64,000 nucleotides of DNA from Paraburkholderia sp. SG-MS1 (GTDB lineage: Bacteria; Pseudomonadota; Gammaproteobacteria; Burkholderiales; Burkholderiaceae). The notes under the pieces are model-generated. The model was not told the origin of the DNA, did no database searches, and was given only the letters and a program-made list of their open reading frames with translations. Within the stretch, counting starts at the first letter, position 1. Each line of letters begins with the position of its first letter. Position numbers and translations under genes: made by a program. The DNA lies in assembly GCF_012275575.1 (NCBI RefSeq), contig NZ_NPIH01000174.1, positions 1-64,000 on the forward strand. Direction: 5' to 3'. This document shows positions 1 through 8,223 of the stretch, in pieces.

Positions 1-1061
1 CCGAAGTGCACGCGGCTGCCTGCGACATCACCGACGCCGGCGCGCTCGACGCGTTGCTCGCCGACATCGCGCAACGCGGCACGCCGTTGAAGGGCGTGCT
101 GCATTCGGCGATGGTGATCGACGACGGCCTCGTGCGCAATCTCGACGACGAGCGCTTTGCCGCCGTGCTTGCACCGAAACTGGCGGGCGCGTGGAATCTG
201 CATCGCGCCACGCGCGACACGAAACTGGACCTTTTCGTGGTCTATTCGTCGGCGACGACCTTCCTCGGCAATCCGGGGCAGTCGAGTTACGTGGCAGCCA
301 ATAGCTTCCTCGAAGCGTTGATCGCGCAGCGGCGCGCCGCCGGACTGCCGGGCACCTACATGGCGTGGGGTCCGCTCGACGACGTCGGTTTCCTCGCGCG
401 CAATGACGAAACGCGTGAGGCGCTGCAGGCGCGTATCGGCGGTGTGTCCATCACGTCGGCCGAGGCGCTTGCCGCGCTCGAACGCGCGCTCCTTGCGATG
501 AATGCGGGCGAGGCGGTGGTGCGGCTCGACTGGCAGGCGTTGTCGCTCGGTATGCCGGCGGCACGTGCGCGCCGCTACGCCGAGCTGCATGCGCGCGGCA
601 GTCACGAACCGGCGCGCCAGGGCGGCGTGCAGATGCGCGAGCAGATCGCCGGCCTGCCGTTCGCGGACGCGCTGCACGTCGTCGAAGAAACCTTGCAGGC
701 GCAGATCGCGCGCATCCTGCACATGTCGCCGGAAAAAATCGAAACCGGCCGCTCGATTCTCGACATGGGCATGGACTCGCTGATGGGGATGGAGTTGGGG
801 ATGGCCGTCGAAGAGAGCTTCCAGGTGAAGCTGTCGATCATGACGATAGCCGAAGGCGCAACGGTGCATTCACTCGCACAGCGGATCGTGGAATCGATCC
901 AGGCGCACGACGACGCGGTCGAGACGAACGGCGTCGCGGCGCAGGTGGCGGCGGTCGCCGCGCAACATGCGCTCGATGTCGGCGCGCATGCGCTGGCCGA
1001 TGTCGCCGATGCGCTGGCGGCGAACGCGAACGCGCCGGCCGCGTCGGCGGAGTTCGCCTGA
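1..1061 (+). CDS. Type I polyketide synthase, C-terminal part (KR-ACP), 5' truncated by window edge
   Basis: The reading frame is open from the first base, so the gene starts before the window. The first ~150 visible residues are the end of a ketoreductase domain: the segment LFVVYSSATTFLG followed by SSYVAANSF supplies the Ser and Tyr expected of an SDR-type KR, and the PLKGVLHSA segment is typical of PKS KRs. An acyl carrier protein follows at about residues 215-300, with the phosphopantetheine serine in DMGMDSLMGMEL. An Ala/Val-rich tail of about 50 residues ends the protein. The stop overlaps the ATG of the LpxC-like gene (TGATG), so the two are translationally coupled. The polyketide or fatty product is unknown. 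Its neighbours, especially the oxoamine synthase, suggest the ACP-bound chain is released by decarboxylative condensation with an amino acid (inference). Confidence 0.9.
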   Translation, partial: EVHAAACDITDAGALDALLADIAQRGTPLKGVLHSAMVIDDGLVRNLDDERFAAVLAPKLAGAWNLHRATRDTKLDLFVVYSSATTFLGNPGQSSYVAANSFLEALIAQRRAAGLPGTYMAWGPLDDVGFLARNDETREALQARIGGVSITSAEALAALERALLAMNAGEAVVRLDWQALSLGMPAARARRYAELHARGSHEPARQGGVQMREQIAGLPFADALHVVEETLQAQIARILHMSPEKIETGRSILDMGMDSLMGMELGMAVEESFQVKLSIMTIAEGATVHSLAQRIVESIQAHDDAVETNGVAAQVAAVAAQHALDVGAHALADVADALAANANAPAASAEFA

Positions 1062-1975
1062 TGCGCGCGCCTGCAGGCTGGAGCCATCGCGAAGGTGCGC
1101 TCGCGCGCGAGCTGACGTTGAGCGGTCACGGTCTGCATACCGGCCGGCGTGTGAACGTGCGCATTCTTCCCGGCACCGCGATCAGTCCGCGCGGCATCGT
1201 GTTCCGACGCGTGCACGACGGCCGCGTTCTAGCCGAACTCGCAGTGAGTCCCGCGCTGCGGCGCGGGCAACCGCTATGTACGATGCTCGAAGCCCCCGGT
1301 GGTATCCGCGTACGCACGGTCGAGCATCTGCTGGCCTCATTGCTGAGCTGCGAAATTGATCGTGCGACCGTCGAACTCGACGCCGAGGAAGTACCGATTC
1401 TCGACGGCAGCGCACAGCCGTGGATCGACGCGATCCGCGCCTGCGGGCGAATCGAGTTGCCGCACGCCAAGCGCTTCATTCGCGTGCTGCTCCCTGTGAA
1501 GGTCGCCGATGGTGAAGGCTCGCGCGACGAACGCAGCATCTCGATCGAACCGTCGTCTGCTTATGAAATGGCGGTGCGCAACGATCTGAAGGGCTTTGGC
1601 GAATTACGCTGGGACGGTGTACTGACGCCCGCAAGTTTCGCCGGGGAAATTGCGCCGTCGCGTTCTTATGGACGCGTCAAATGGGCGATCCCCGCGATCG
1701 TCGCGGGCTACGTGCGCGGCATGCCGATTCTGCGCGGCGCACGCCTGTCGTGCACCGCAGCGATCATCGGCAACCGGGTGCTGGGCGGCATGCGCGTGCC
1801 CGACGAATTCGTGCGTCACCGCGTGCTCGATCTGGTCGGCGATATGGCGATGGCCGGCGCACCTTTGCTCGGCCGCGTGAGCGCGTTGCGCCCGAGTCAT
1901 GAAATGAATTACCGGCTCGTCGCCAAACTGCTCGCGACGCACGACGCGTGGGAATGGGCTGAATTTACGGACTGA
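1061..1975 (+). CDS. LpxC-family deacetylase paralogue
   Basis: The 304-residue protein matches the whole length of UDP-3-O-acyl-GlcNAc deacetylase (LpxC, about 305 aa), the zinc amidase of lipid A synthesis. Visible landmarks: SGHGLHTG at 21-28, TVEHLLAS with E88/H89, EEVPILDGS at 109-117, HRVLDLVGD with H253, D257 and D261, and H280 in PSHEMNY. H89, H253 and D257 correspond to the zinc ligands. The lysine that normally follows the second ligand histidine (HKxLD) is arginine 254 here, and the usual GHALNN loop reads SHEMNY. The gene is not in a cell-division cluster, where the housekeeping lpxC lies in related bacteria. It is coupled to a PKS gene and an oxoamine synthase gene, so it is probably a specialised deacetylase of another N-acylated lipid or sugar. 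Substrate unknown. Confidence 0.88.
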   Translation: MRAPAGWSHREGALARELTLSGHGLHTGRRVNVRILPGTAISPRGIVFRRVHDGRVLAELAVSPALRRGQPLCTMLEAPGGIRVRTVEHLLASLLSCEIDRATVELDAEEVPILDGSAQPWIDAIRACGRIELPHAKRFIRVLLPVKVADGEGSRDERSISIEPSSAYEMAVRNDLKGFGELRWDGVLTPASFAGEIAPSRSYGRVKWAIPAIVAGYVRGMPILRGARLSCTAAIIGNRVLGGMRVPDEFVRHRVLDLVGDMAMAGAPLLGRVSALRPSHEMNYRLVAKLLATHDAWEWAEFTD

Positions 1976-2015
1976 CCATCGAGGTCGGGCCCGCACACAG
2001 GGTTATCGGAACACT

Positions 2016-3353
2016 ATGGGACTGGGTGATCACCTCCGCCAGCAACTCGCCGCGAAGGCGTTGATGCGGCAACTGGAACGCGTTTCCGAAGACGCGCAGA
2101 CGCCGGCCGCGCCATTGGCCCCCGGCGGCACGCGTGCAGCTCAGGATGCGACGCGCGCCGCGCTGTGCAGCTTCGAGACGATGCCCGGTTTTCAGCAGGT
2201 CGAAATTTTGCGGCAGATGGGCGAGAAGCTGCAGGTGCAGTCGCCGTTCTTTCGCGTGCATGACGGGATTGCCGGTGCGACGACGCAGATTGGCGGCGCC
2301 GAGTATCTGAACTACGCGAACTACAACTACCTGGGGCTGGCAGGCGATCCGCAGGTCAGCGCGCGTGCGAAAGAAGCGATCGACCGCTACGGCACGTCGG
2401 CGTCGGCGAGCCGGATGGTGGCGGGCGAGCGCCCAGTGCAACGCGAACTGGAAGCCGCGCTCGCGTCGTTTTACGAGGTCGACGATTGCGTCGTGTTCGT
2501 CAGTGGTCACGCGACCAATGTGACGGTGATCGGCTCGCTGTTCGGTCCCGGCGATCTGATCGTGCACGATTCCCTCGCGCACAACAGCATCGTGCAGGGC
2601 GCGCAGTTGAGCGGTGCGAAGCGCCTGAGCTTTGCGCACAACGACTGGCAGGCGCTCGACGCGCTGCTTGCGCGCGTGCGGCACGACTACCGCCGTGTGC
2701 TGATCGCGATCGAAGGGCTGTACAGCATGGATGGCGACGTTCCCGATCTCGCGCAGTTCGTCGACATCAAGCGCCGGCATGCGGCGTTTCTGATGGTCGA
2801 TGAAGCGCATTCGCTCGGGGTGCTCGGGGAGCAGGGCAAGGGCGTGCGCGAGCATTGCGGTGTGGCGAGCGGCGATGTCGACATCTGGATGGGCACGCTC
2901 AGTAAAACGCTGGCCGGATGTGGCGGGTTTATCGCCGGCTCGCAGGCCTTGATCGACATTCTGCGGCATCTCGCGCCAGGCTTCCTGTATAGCGTCGGTC
3001 TCGCACCGGCGCTCGCGGCGGCGTCGCTGGCCGCGCTCGAGCGCCTGATTGCCGAGCCCGAACGGGTGGCGTTACTGCGCGCGCGCGGCAAACAGTTTCT
3101 CGACGAAGCGCGCGCCGCAGGGCTCGATACCGGCAAGAGCGCCGGCTACGCAGTGGTGCCGATTATCACTGGCAGCACCCTGAAGGCGGCGCAATGGGCC
3201 AACGCCATGTTCGCGGATGGCATCAACGTGCAGCCGATTTTCTATCCGGCGGTCGAGGAGAAAGCGGCGCGTCTGCGCTTTTTCATCTGCTCGACGCACG
3301 AGCCTGAACAGATCAGCCGCACCATCGCGGCACTCAGGCGCCTCGCGCGCTAA
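2016..3353 (+). CDS. Alpha-oxoamine synthase (AONS/SPT-like, PLP-dependent)
   Basis: The protein belongs to the family that condenses an acyl thioester with an amino acid, with decarboxylation (8-amino-7-oxononanoate synthase, KBL, ALAS, serine palmitoyltransferase). Seen: NYNYLGLAG at 102-110, VSGHATN at 162-168, LIVHDSLAHNS at 181-191, VDEAHSLGVLG at 261-271 and the PLP lysine K297 in GTLSKTLAGCGG. At 445 residues it is longer than AONS (about 390) because of an extra N-terminal segment of about 80 residues with no recognised motif. It lies 40 bp after the LpxC-like gene. A biotin gene (bioF) is unlikely because no other bio gene is near. In this context the acyl donor may be the PKS ACP, giving an amino-ketone lipid like 3-ketosphinganine (inference). 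Confidence 0.9.
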   Translation: MGLGDHLRQQLAAKALMRQLERVSEDAQTPAAPLAPGGTRAAQDATRAALCSFETMPGFQQVEILRQMGEKLQVQSPFFRVHDGIAGATTQIGGAEYLNYANYNYLGLAGDPQVSARAKEAIDRYGTSASASRMVAGERPVQRELEAALASFYEVDDCVVFVSGHATNVTVIGSLFGPGDLIVHDSLAHNSIVQGAQLSGAKRLSFAHNDWQALDALLARVRHDYRRVLIAIEGLYSMDGDVPDLAQFVDIKRRHAAFLMVDEAHSLGVLGEQGKGVREHCGVASGDVDIWMGTLSKTLAGCGGFIAGSQALIDILRHLAPGFLYSVGLAPALAAASLAALERLIAEPERVALLRARGKQFLDEARAAGLDTGKSAGYAVVPIITGSTLKAAQWANAMFADGINVQPIFYPAVEEKAARLRFFICSTHEPEQISRTIAALRRLAR

Positions 3354-3380
3354 CGAGACAATAGAGAAGGGCATTCCGTC

Positions 3381-4103
3381 ATGCACGCCGTTGAACCTGT
3401 GTGCGCCGAGGCGCTTCGTTCCGACCACGAACGAGGCGCGCTGCGCTTTCGTCCTGCGAGAGTGGAAGATGCCGAGGCTTGCGCACCGCTGATTTTCGCG
3501 TCGGGTGTGCAAGAGTTCGGCTTCTTTCTCGGCGAACCGGCTGCTGTATGCGTCGAATTTCTGACGTTCGCCTTCACGTCGAAATTCGGCCGCTTTTCGT
3601 ATCGGCGTCATCGCGTGGCCGTTACCGGCGACCAGCAGGTGGCGGCGGTGCTCGCGGTGCACGACGGCCGCGGCACACGGCTCGACGATCCGCATGTCGC
3701 GCTGATGCTGCTGATGTTCTTCGGCGTGCGCCGCACGATTCGCATGCTGTTACGCGGACTCGTGCTGGAGAGCGAATTGCCGGCGCCGAAGTCGTCGCAA
3801 ACGCTGATTGCCCATTGTGCGACGCGCGAGACGATGCGCGGCACCGGCGTGTTCAGCGCGCTGTTCGCCAACGCATTGCATGCGGGCTCGATGGATGGCG
3901 ATGGCGGGCGGGAGATCGTACTGGACGTGCTGATGAGTAACACGCGTGCATACGATCTGTATCGACGGTTGGGATTTGTCGAATTGCCGCGCCGCGGACC
4001 GGTTTCGGCGCGCTTGCCGCGCGAACTGGAATCGGTGCGGATGGCATTGTGTGGGCCGGGGGCGACGGGCTCCCTCGGGCTGGATGCGGTTAACTCAAAA
4101 TAA
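3381..4103 (+). CDS. GNAT-family N-acyltransferase-like protein
   Basis: 240 residues. The N-terminal segment RFRPARVEDAEACAPLIF is a GNAT beta1-alpha1 start. The motif RGTGVFSALFANAL near residue 155 matches the acetyl-CoA pyrophosphate loop, and NTRAYDLYRRLGFVE near 195 is the classic GNAT C-terminal motif. A hydrophobic stretch (VALMLLMFFGV) lies in the middle. The gene begins 27 bp after the oxoamine synthase and ends 17 bp before the mannose-1-phosphate guanylyltransferase gene, so it belongs to the same transcription unit. It could acylate the amine made by the oxoamine synthase, but this is a guess from position. Substrate unknown. Confidence 0.75.
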   Translation: MHAVEPVCAEALRSDHERGALRFRPARVEDAEACAPLIFASGVQEFGFFLGEPAAVCVEFLTFAFTSKFGRFSYRRHRVAVTGDQQVAAVLAVHDGRGTRLDDPHVALMLLMFFGVRRTIRMLLRGLVLESELPAPKSSQTLIAHCATRETMRGTGVFSALFANALHAGSMDGDGGREIVLDVLMSNTRAYDLYRRLGFVELPRRGPVSARLPRELESVRMALCGPGATGSLGLDAVNSK

Positions 4104-4120
4104 GACCAGGAAGGACGAAT

Positions 4121-5548
4121 ATGCAGATTTATCCGGTGATTCTTTGTGGTGGCAGCGGCACCCGGTTGTGGCCGATGTCGCGTGGCGGTTACCCGAAGCA
4201 ATATCTGAAGTTGACCGGCGACCACACGCTGGTGCAGCAAACTGCGTTGCGTGTGCGCGGCATGGCCAACGTCGCCGCGTCGATCGTCGTCACGAATAAC
4301 GAGCAGCGTTTTCTGGTGGCCGAGCAATTGCGCCAGGTCGACGTGGCGTCATCGGCGATCGTGCTCGAACCGGCCAGCCGCAATACGGCTCCGGCCATTG
4401 CCGTGGCTGCGCTACTAGCGATGCGCGACACACCCGACGCATTGCTGCTGGTTTTGCCCTCCGATCACGTGATCGCCGGCGAGAGCGCATTCGTCAAGGC
4501 GGCCGAAGCGGCCGCCCAGATCGCGAGGGACGGCAGCCTCGTGACCTTCGGTATCGCGCCGACGGAGCCGCATACGGGCTATGGCTATATCCGCGCCGGC
4601 GCGCCGCTGGGCGATGCGCAGTCCTTTACCGTCGACTCGTTCGTCGAAAAACCGGATGCCGGGACCGCCCGTCGTTTCATCGACGAGGGCAAGTATTACT
4701 GGAATAGCGGCATGTTCATGCTGAAGGCGTCCACGTATATGGAAGAACTGCGCCGCTACGAGCCGGAAATCGCACAACAGGCCGAACTGTCGCTGAACGC
4801 CGCGCAGCGCGATCACGACTTTGTGCGTCTCGATGTGCAAGCCTTCTGCGCATGCCCGAACATCTCGGTAGATCACGCGGTGATGGAAAAGACGCAGCGC
4901 GCCGCCGTGGTGGCGGTGTCGGATCTCGGCTGGAACGATATCGGCTCGTGGACCGCGCTTGCCGAGATCGCCGAGCGTGATGGGCAAGGTAACGCGCTGA
5001 TCGGCGACGTGCTCACCGATGCGGTGACGAATTCGTATATCCGCGCCGAACACCGGCTGGTGGCGGCAATCGGCCTGGACAACGTCGTGATCGTCGAGAC
5101 CGCCGATGCGGTGCTGGTCGCGCATCGCGACCAGGCGCAGGACGTCAAGCAGATCGTCGCGCAACTGAATGCGATGGGACGCCACGAGTCGGTCACGCAT
5201 CGCCGCGTGGTACGCCCGTGGGGTTCTTATGAGGGCATCGATAACGGCGACCGTTTCCAGGTCAAGCGCATCGTCGTCAACCCGGGCGCGCAACTGAGCT
5301 TGCAGATGCATCATCATCGCGCGGAGCACTGGATCGTCGTGAAGGGCACCGCGCTCGTCACGAACGGCGACAAGGAAATCATGCTGACCGAAAATCAGTC
5401 GACGTATATCCCGCTCGGGATTACGCATCGGTTGCTGAATCCGGGCAAGATTCCGCTGGAGTTGATCGAAGTGCAGTCGGGCGCTTATCTCGGCGAAGAC
5501 GATATCGTTCGCTTCGAAGACACCTATGGACGCGTCGCCAGCGCCTGA
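4121..5548 (+). CDS. manC: Mannose-1-phosphate guanylyltransferase / mannose-6-phosphate isomerase
   Basis: Bifunctional type II PMI/GMP enzyme (ManC/CpsB/AlgA family) making GDP-mannose from fructose-6-phosphate via mannose-1-phosphate. The N-terminal nucleotidyltransferase has the signature CGGSGTRLWPMSR followed by YPKQ (residues 8-27), VLPSDHV and FVEKPD. The C-terminal cupin carries RPWGSYEGID, then QMHHHRAEHWIVVKGTA and GDKEIMLTENQSTYIPLG, the metal-binding isomerase motifs. At 475 residues it is full length. The RBS is AGGA, about 9 bases before the ATG. It is the last gene of the PKS/oxoamine unit and is followed by a strong terminator. Its presence suggests the lipid made by the upstream genes is mannosylated, or that the unit ends in a general GDP-mannose supply gene. 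Confidence 0.93.
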   Translation: MQIYPVILCGGSGTRLWPMSRGGYPKQYLKLTGDHTLVQQTALRVRGMANVAASIVVTNNEQRFLVAEQLRQVDVASSAIVLEPASRNTAPAIAVAALLAMRDTPDALLLVLPSDHVIAGESAFVKAAEAAAQIARDGSLVTFGIAPTEPHTGYGYIRAGAPLGDAQSFTVDSFVEKPDAGTARRFIDEGKYYWNSGMFMLKASTYMEELRRYEPEIAQQAELSLNAAQRDHDFVRLDVQAFCACPNISVDHAVMEKTQRAAVVAVSDLGWNDIGSWTALAEIAERDGQGNALIGDVLTDAVTNSYIRAEHRLVAAIGLDNVVIVETADAVLVAHRDQAQDVKQIVAQLNAMGRHESVTHRRVVRPWGSYEGIDNGDRFQVKRIVVNPGAQLSLQMHHHRAEHWIVVKGTALVTNGDKEIMLTENQSTYIPLGITHRLLNPGKIPLELIEVQSGAYLGEDDIVRFEDTYGRVASA

Positions 5549-5594
5549 CGGCGCCACCTCATTTGCCGTCGCTCTCCCCGCATACAGCGCAAAG

Positions 5595-5626
5595 GCCGCC
5601 TGTCGGAAGACCGGCGGCTTTTTTTT
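5595..5626 (+). terminator. Rho-independent terminator
   Basis: A 10-bp stem with one mismatch (arms GCCGCCTGTC and GACCGGCGGC) around a GGAA tetraloop is followed by eight T. It lies 47 bp after the manC stop and closes the PKS-manC transcription unit. Confidence 0.9.
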
Positions 5627-5743
5627 ATTTGCCCCGTGAAGCCTGATTGCGTGCCGCCACCGCATCGGCATCCCGGTGCACAATAGCGAGGATCGAGCCG
5701 CGCGCATGTTGCGTCGACTCCCATACGTCCAGATGGAGGCTCC

Positions 5744-6136
5744 ATGACCCAGTCCAAACCCGTCGACTACTCCGCCGCCTCACCCGAAGTCCGCGCCGTC
5801 TACGATGACATCAAGCAGACCCGCCAGGTCGACGACGTCAACAACTTCTGGAAGTACATCGCGCAGCACCCACCGACGCTCGCGCGCACATGGGACAGCC
5901 TGAAAGACGTAATGACGCCCGGCGCGCTCGATCCGCTGATCAAGGAACTGCTCTACGTCGCGGTGAGCGTGACGAACAACTGCGGCTATTGCGTCGCGAG
6001 CCACACGGCCGCCGCGCGCCGCGCCGGCATGACCGACGAGATGTTCGGCGAGTTGATGGCGGTAGTTGGCATGGCTAACGAAACCAATCGTCTCGCGGTT
6101 GGATATCGCGTGCCGATCGACCCGGCATTCGAATAA
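5744..6136 (+). CDS. Carboxymuconolactone decarboxylase / AhpD-like protein
   Basis: 130-residue all-alpha AhpD-fold protein. The redox motif CGYCVASH lies at 80-87 (C80, C83, H87), the pattern used by AhpD-type peroxidase partners and also found in many CMD-family proteins. The preceding LIKELLYVAVSVTNN and following AGMTDEMFGELMAVVGMANETNRLA are family hallmarks. The start is supported by GGAGG-like bases (TGGAGGCTCC) about 6 bases upstream. It stands alone after the manC terminator. It is likely an antioxidant thiol protein; a true gamma-carboxymuconolactone decarboxylase is unlikely because no aromatic-pathway genes are close and the CxxC is intact. Confidence 0.85.
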   Translation: MTQSKPVDYSAASPEVRAVYDDIKQTRQVDDVNNFWKYIAQHPPTLARTWDSLKDVMTPGALDPLIKELLYVAVSVTNNCGYCVASHTAAARRAGMTDEMFGELMAVVGMANETNRLAVGYRVPIDPAFE

Positions 6137-6280
6137 GCCACGGCGCTCATCGCTAGTCGCGCGACCACGAGCAACCACGTGCGCCCCCGTGCGCGACGCG
6201 AGCAAAGCAGGCAACCCGCTCATGCCCTACGAGACATGAGCCGTGCCCGCTTTGCCGTTTCGCCCGTCGATGCCATCCGA

Positions 6281-6556
6281 TCACAGCGGCGTCACCACGC
6301 GCTCCAGTTGTGGCATGTTCCAGTACGGCATGACCGTCGGTCCGCAGCCGGGATGGATTGGCGCACCGCCGCCCCAGCCGGGTCCAACGACGATAGGCGG
6401 CTTGTAGCCGCCGTGACAACCGACGGGTGGTTCATATCCGCCGTGGCAACCCGGCGGTTCGCGCCGCAGATACGCATTGCCGCCGTGCACCGATTGCGAT
6501 GCCGCATGGTCGAGTTCGTCGATGCGGGACAGGTCGTTGAGAGTCAAGGTGGTCAT
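6281..6556 (-). CDS. Small Gly/Pro/His-rich protein with double-glycine-like leader
   Basis: 91 residues. The first 26 (MTTLTLNDLSRIDELDHAAS then QSVHGG) look like a double-glycine-type leader: hydrophobic and acidic positions spaced before a Gly-Gly. The remainder is low complexity, with two repeats of GCHGGYxPP at about 36-55, then a Gly/Pro/Trp segment and three Cys in all. Such leaders are cleaved by C39 peptidase/ABC exporters in bacteriocins and related peptides (family knowledge), but no peptidase, exporter or modification gene lies in the window. A GGAG lies about 8 bases before the ATG. I do not recognise the family with certainty. It may be a secreted or modified peptide. Confidence 0.65.
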   Translation of the reverse strand: MTTLTLNDLSRIDELDHAASQSVHGGNAYLRREPPGCHGGYEPPVGCHGGYKPPIVVGPGWGGGAPIHPGCGPTVMPYWNMPQLERVVTPL

Positions 6557-6798
6557 GATGGATCTCCGGCAAGTTGGATTGACGTTGAGCCCGGATTGCC
6601 GCGCTCACGCATTGCCGTGCACACACCATGCCATACGCCGTCGAGCGGTGCTAGAGCGTGACCCTAGCCGCATTTCGCGTGCGCCTCACACACGCTCGCG
6701 CGCGCGAAGTGATCGCTATGGACCAACTGGCGACACACAGTTGTCGTCGCGTCGCCAACATCTCACGCCAACGCGCGTGCGCCTGAACGCATTCGCGA

Positions 6799-7491
6799 TC
6801 AACGCGCGCCGTTGCGCCATCCCGCGAGCAAACCCGGCAACTCGGCCATGTGCCCAAACACATGCACGACCCCCGCGCCATGCAATGCGCTCGCGCTGCT
6901 GTGCCCGAGTTCCGCCGGGCAGTAACCGAACACGGTAGCGCCGGCGGCAACACCGGCAGTCGCGCCGGTCACCGTATCTTCCACTACCGCGCAACGCTTC
7001 GGGTCCACGCCCAGTCCAGCGGCGGCAGCGAGGTACACATCGGGAAACGGCTTGCTGCGCGGCATTTCGTGACCACTGAAGATGCGTCCTTCGAAGCAAT
7101 CGAGGATGCCGGCCTTCAGAAGCTGCAATTCGATCTTGACGCGGTCCGCGCCCGATGCGACCGCAATGCGTCCGTTCAGCGTGCGATGCAACGCATGCAC
7201 CGCGTCGGCCGCGCCGTCGATCGCCTGCAGTTCGCTGTCGAGCGCCGCGTTGCGGCGCGCGCGAAACTGCGTGAGCCAATCCGCGTCGATCGCGACGCCC
7301 GTGCGCGCCTCGATCAGCGGCGCTTCGTCCTTGACCATCTTGCCAACGAAAATGCGCATCGTCTCTTCGACGCTCATTTGCCAACCCAACTCGCCGAGCA
7401 TGTCGGTGAGCACGCGGTTGGTGATGGGTTCAGAGTCGACGAGCACGCCGTCGCAGTCGAAGAGTACGGCGTCGAAGGGGAAATCGGCCAT
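6799..7491 (-). CDS. HAD-superfamily phosphatase (phosphoglycolate phosphatase / beta-phosphoglucomutase-like)
   Basis: 230 residues from the ATG chosen here. HAD motif I is FDCDGVLVDSE (D10, D12), motif II is the VASGAD serine near 95, and motifs III/IV are SKPFPDVYLAAAAGLG with VVEDTVTGATAG. The helical cap (residues ~20-80) makes it subfamily IA/B like Gph, YniC and PGMB. A GTG 48 bases further upstream would add 16 residues without homology, so the ATG just before ADFPFDAVLFD is preferred although its RBS is weak. It probably dephosphorylates a small sugar phosphate; substrate not deducible. It is a monocistronic gene read toward the small Gly-rich peptide gene. Confidence 0.85.
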   Translation of the reverse strand: MADFPFDAVLFDCDGVLVDSEPITNRVLTDMLGELGWQMSVEETMRIFVGKMVKDEAPLIEARTGVAIDADWLTQFRARRNAALDSELQAIDGAADAVHALHRTLNGRIAVASGADRVKIELQLLKAGILDCFEGRIFSGHEMPRSKPFPDVYLAAAAGLGVDPKRCAVVEDTVTGATAGVAAGATVFGYCPAELGHSSASALHGAGVVHVFGHMAELPGLLAGWRNGAR

Positions 7492-7652
7492 CGGGCAGGA
7501 TCGGAAATAGAGTTCGCGGAACCGGCAAGGATACCTCACCGGCTTTAGCGCCGCAGCGCGAGAGCTATGCGATCACCACGCCCGCGCTGCACAAGTGCCG
7601 CGCGAAGGCAGCGCAATGACCAACACAACACGCCTGTACACGAGGCTACCCA

Positions 7653-7870
7653 TCACGCCTTATAGCCGTCGCTTAGCATCTTCATGAACGCGATGACGTC
7701 CCTAATATGCTGATCGGTCATCGCGGGCTTGTCGCAGAACTTGCGGTCGAACGGTGCGTCGGCTGCGGCCACGTTCGCGTCGTAGTGCAGCGGCAGATCG
7801 TTGTCCTGCTGCACCTTGCCCGATGCGTCACCCGGATAGATCTTCTCCAACGACGTATTGCGCGGCACGC
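7653..7870 (-). pseudogene. Remnant of di-haem cytochrome c peroxidase (C-terminus only)
   Basis: Read on the minus strand, the last ~70 codons spell a recognisable C-terminus of the CcpA/MauG-type family: DLPLHYDANVAAADAPFDRK followed by MTDQHIRDVIAFMKMLSDGY. The usual N-terminal two thirds, including both CxxCH haem sites, is absent. The frame continues upstream to 7952 but without family resemblance. There is no plausible start or RBS at the homologous part, so this is a decayed fragment rather than a gene. It marks an old deletion between the HAD gene and prs. Confidence 0.6.
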
Positions 7871-8223
7871 CGGATACTTTTGCACAAGGTTTCGGGGTGC
7901 GAACATCACGTCGCTCCCGATCGCCATTCATTTGCATAGTGGTGGCCATCATTACGCTGACATCCGGCTGGTTGAGAGGAACTGTCGCCGAGATGCGGGT
8001 GCGAGCGTATGCACGTCACAACAACGTCGCACGTCATGGCGGCCCGCTTCACTGCACAGAACCGGTGCATTGCATTCGTGCCGAAAAATAAACTCGTGTG
8101 TTTGATACACAACGGTGATCGAGAGAATTTTGAGTTCAGATGGCGATAACCCGGGGCAGCCGATCGTCCCTGACCGGGATCACCCGGCCGCTTTCGTTCG
8201 GCCCAACCTGACATAGGTGCACC

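Noticed and set aside
1061..1975. Housekeeping lpxC
   Set aside because: Context is a PKS/oxoamine synthase unit, not the division cluster, and active-site neighbours differ; called a paralogue.
2016..3353. Biotin synthesis gene bioF
   Set aside because: No other bio gene is near, the protein has an 80-residue N-terminal extension, and it follows PKS and LpxC-like genes.
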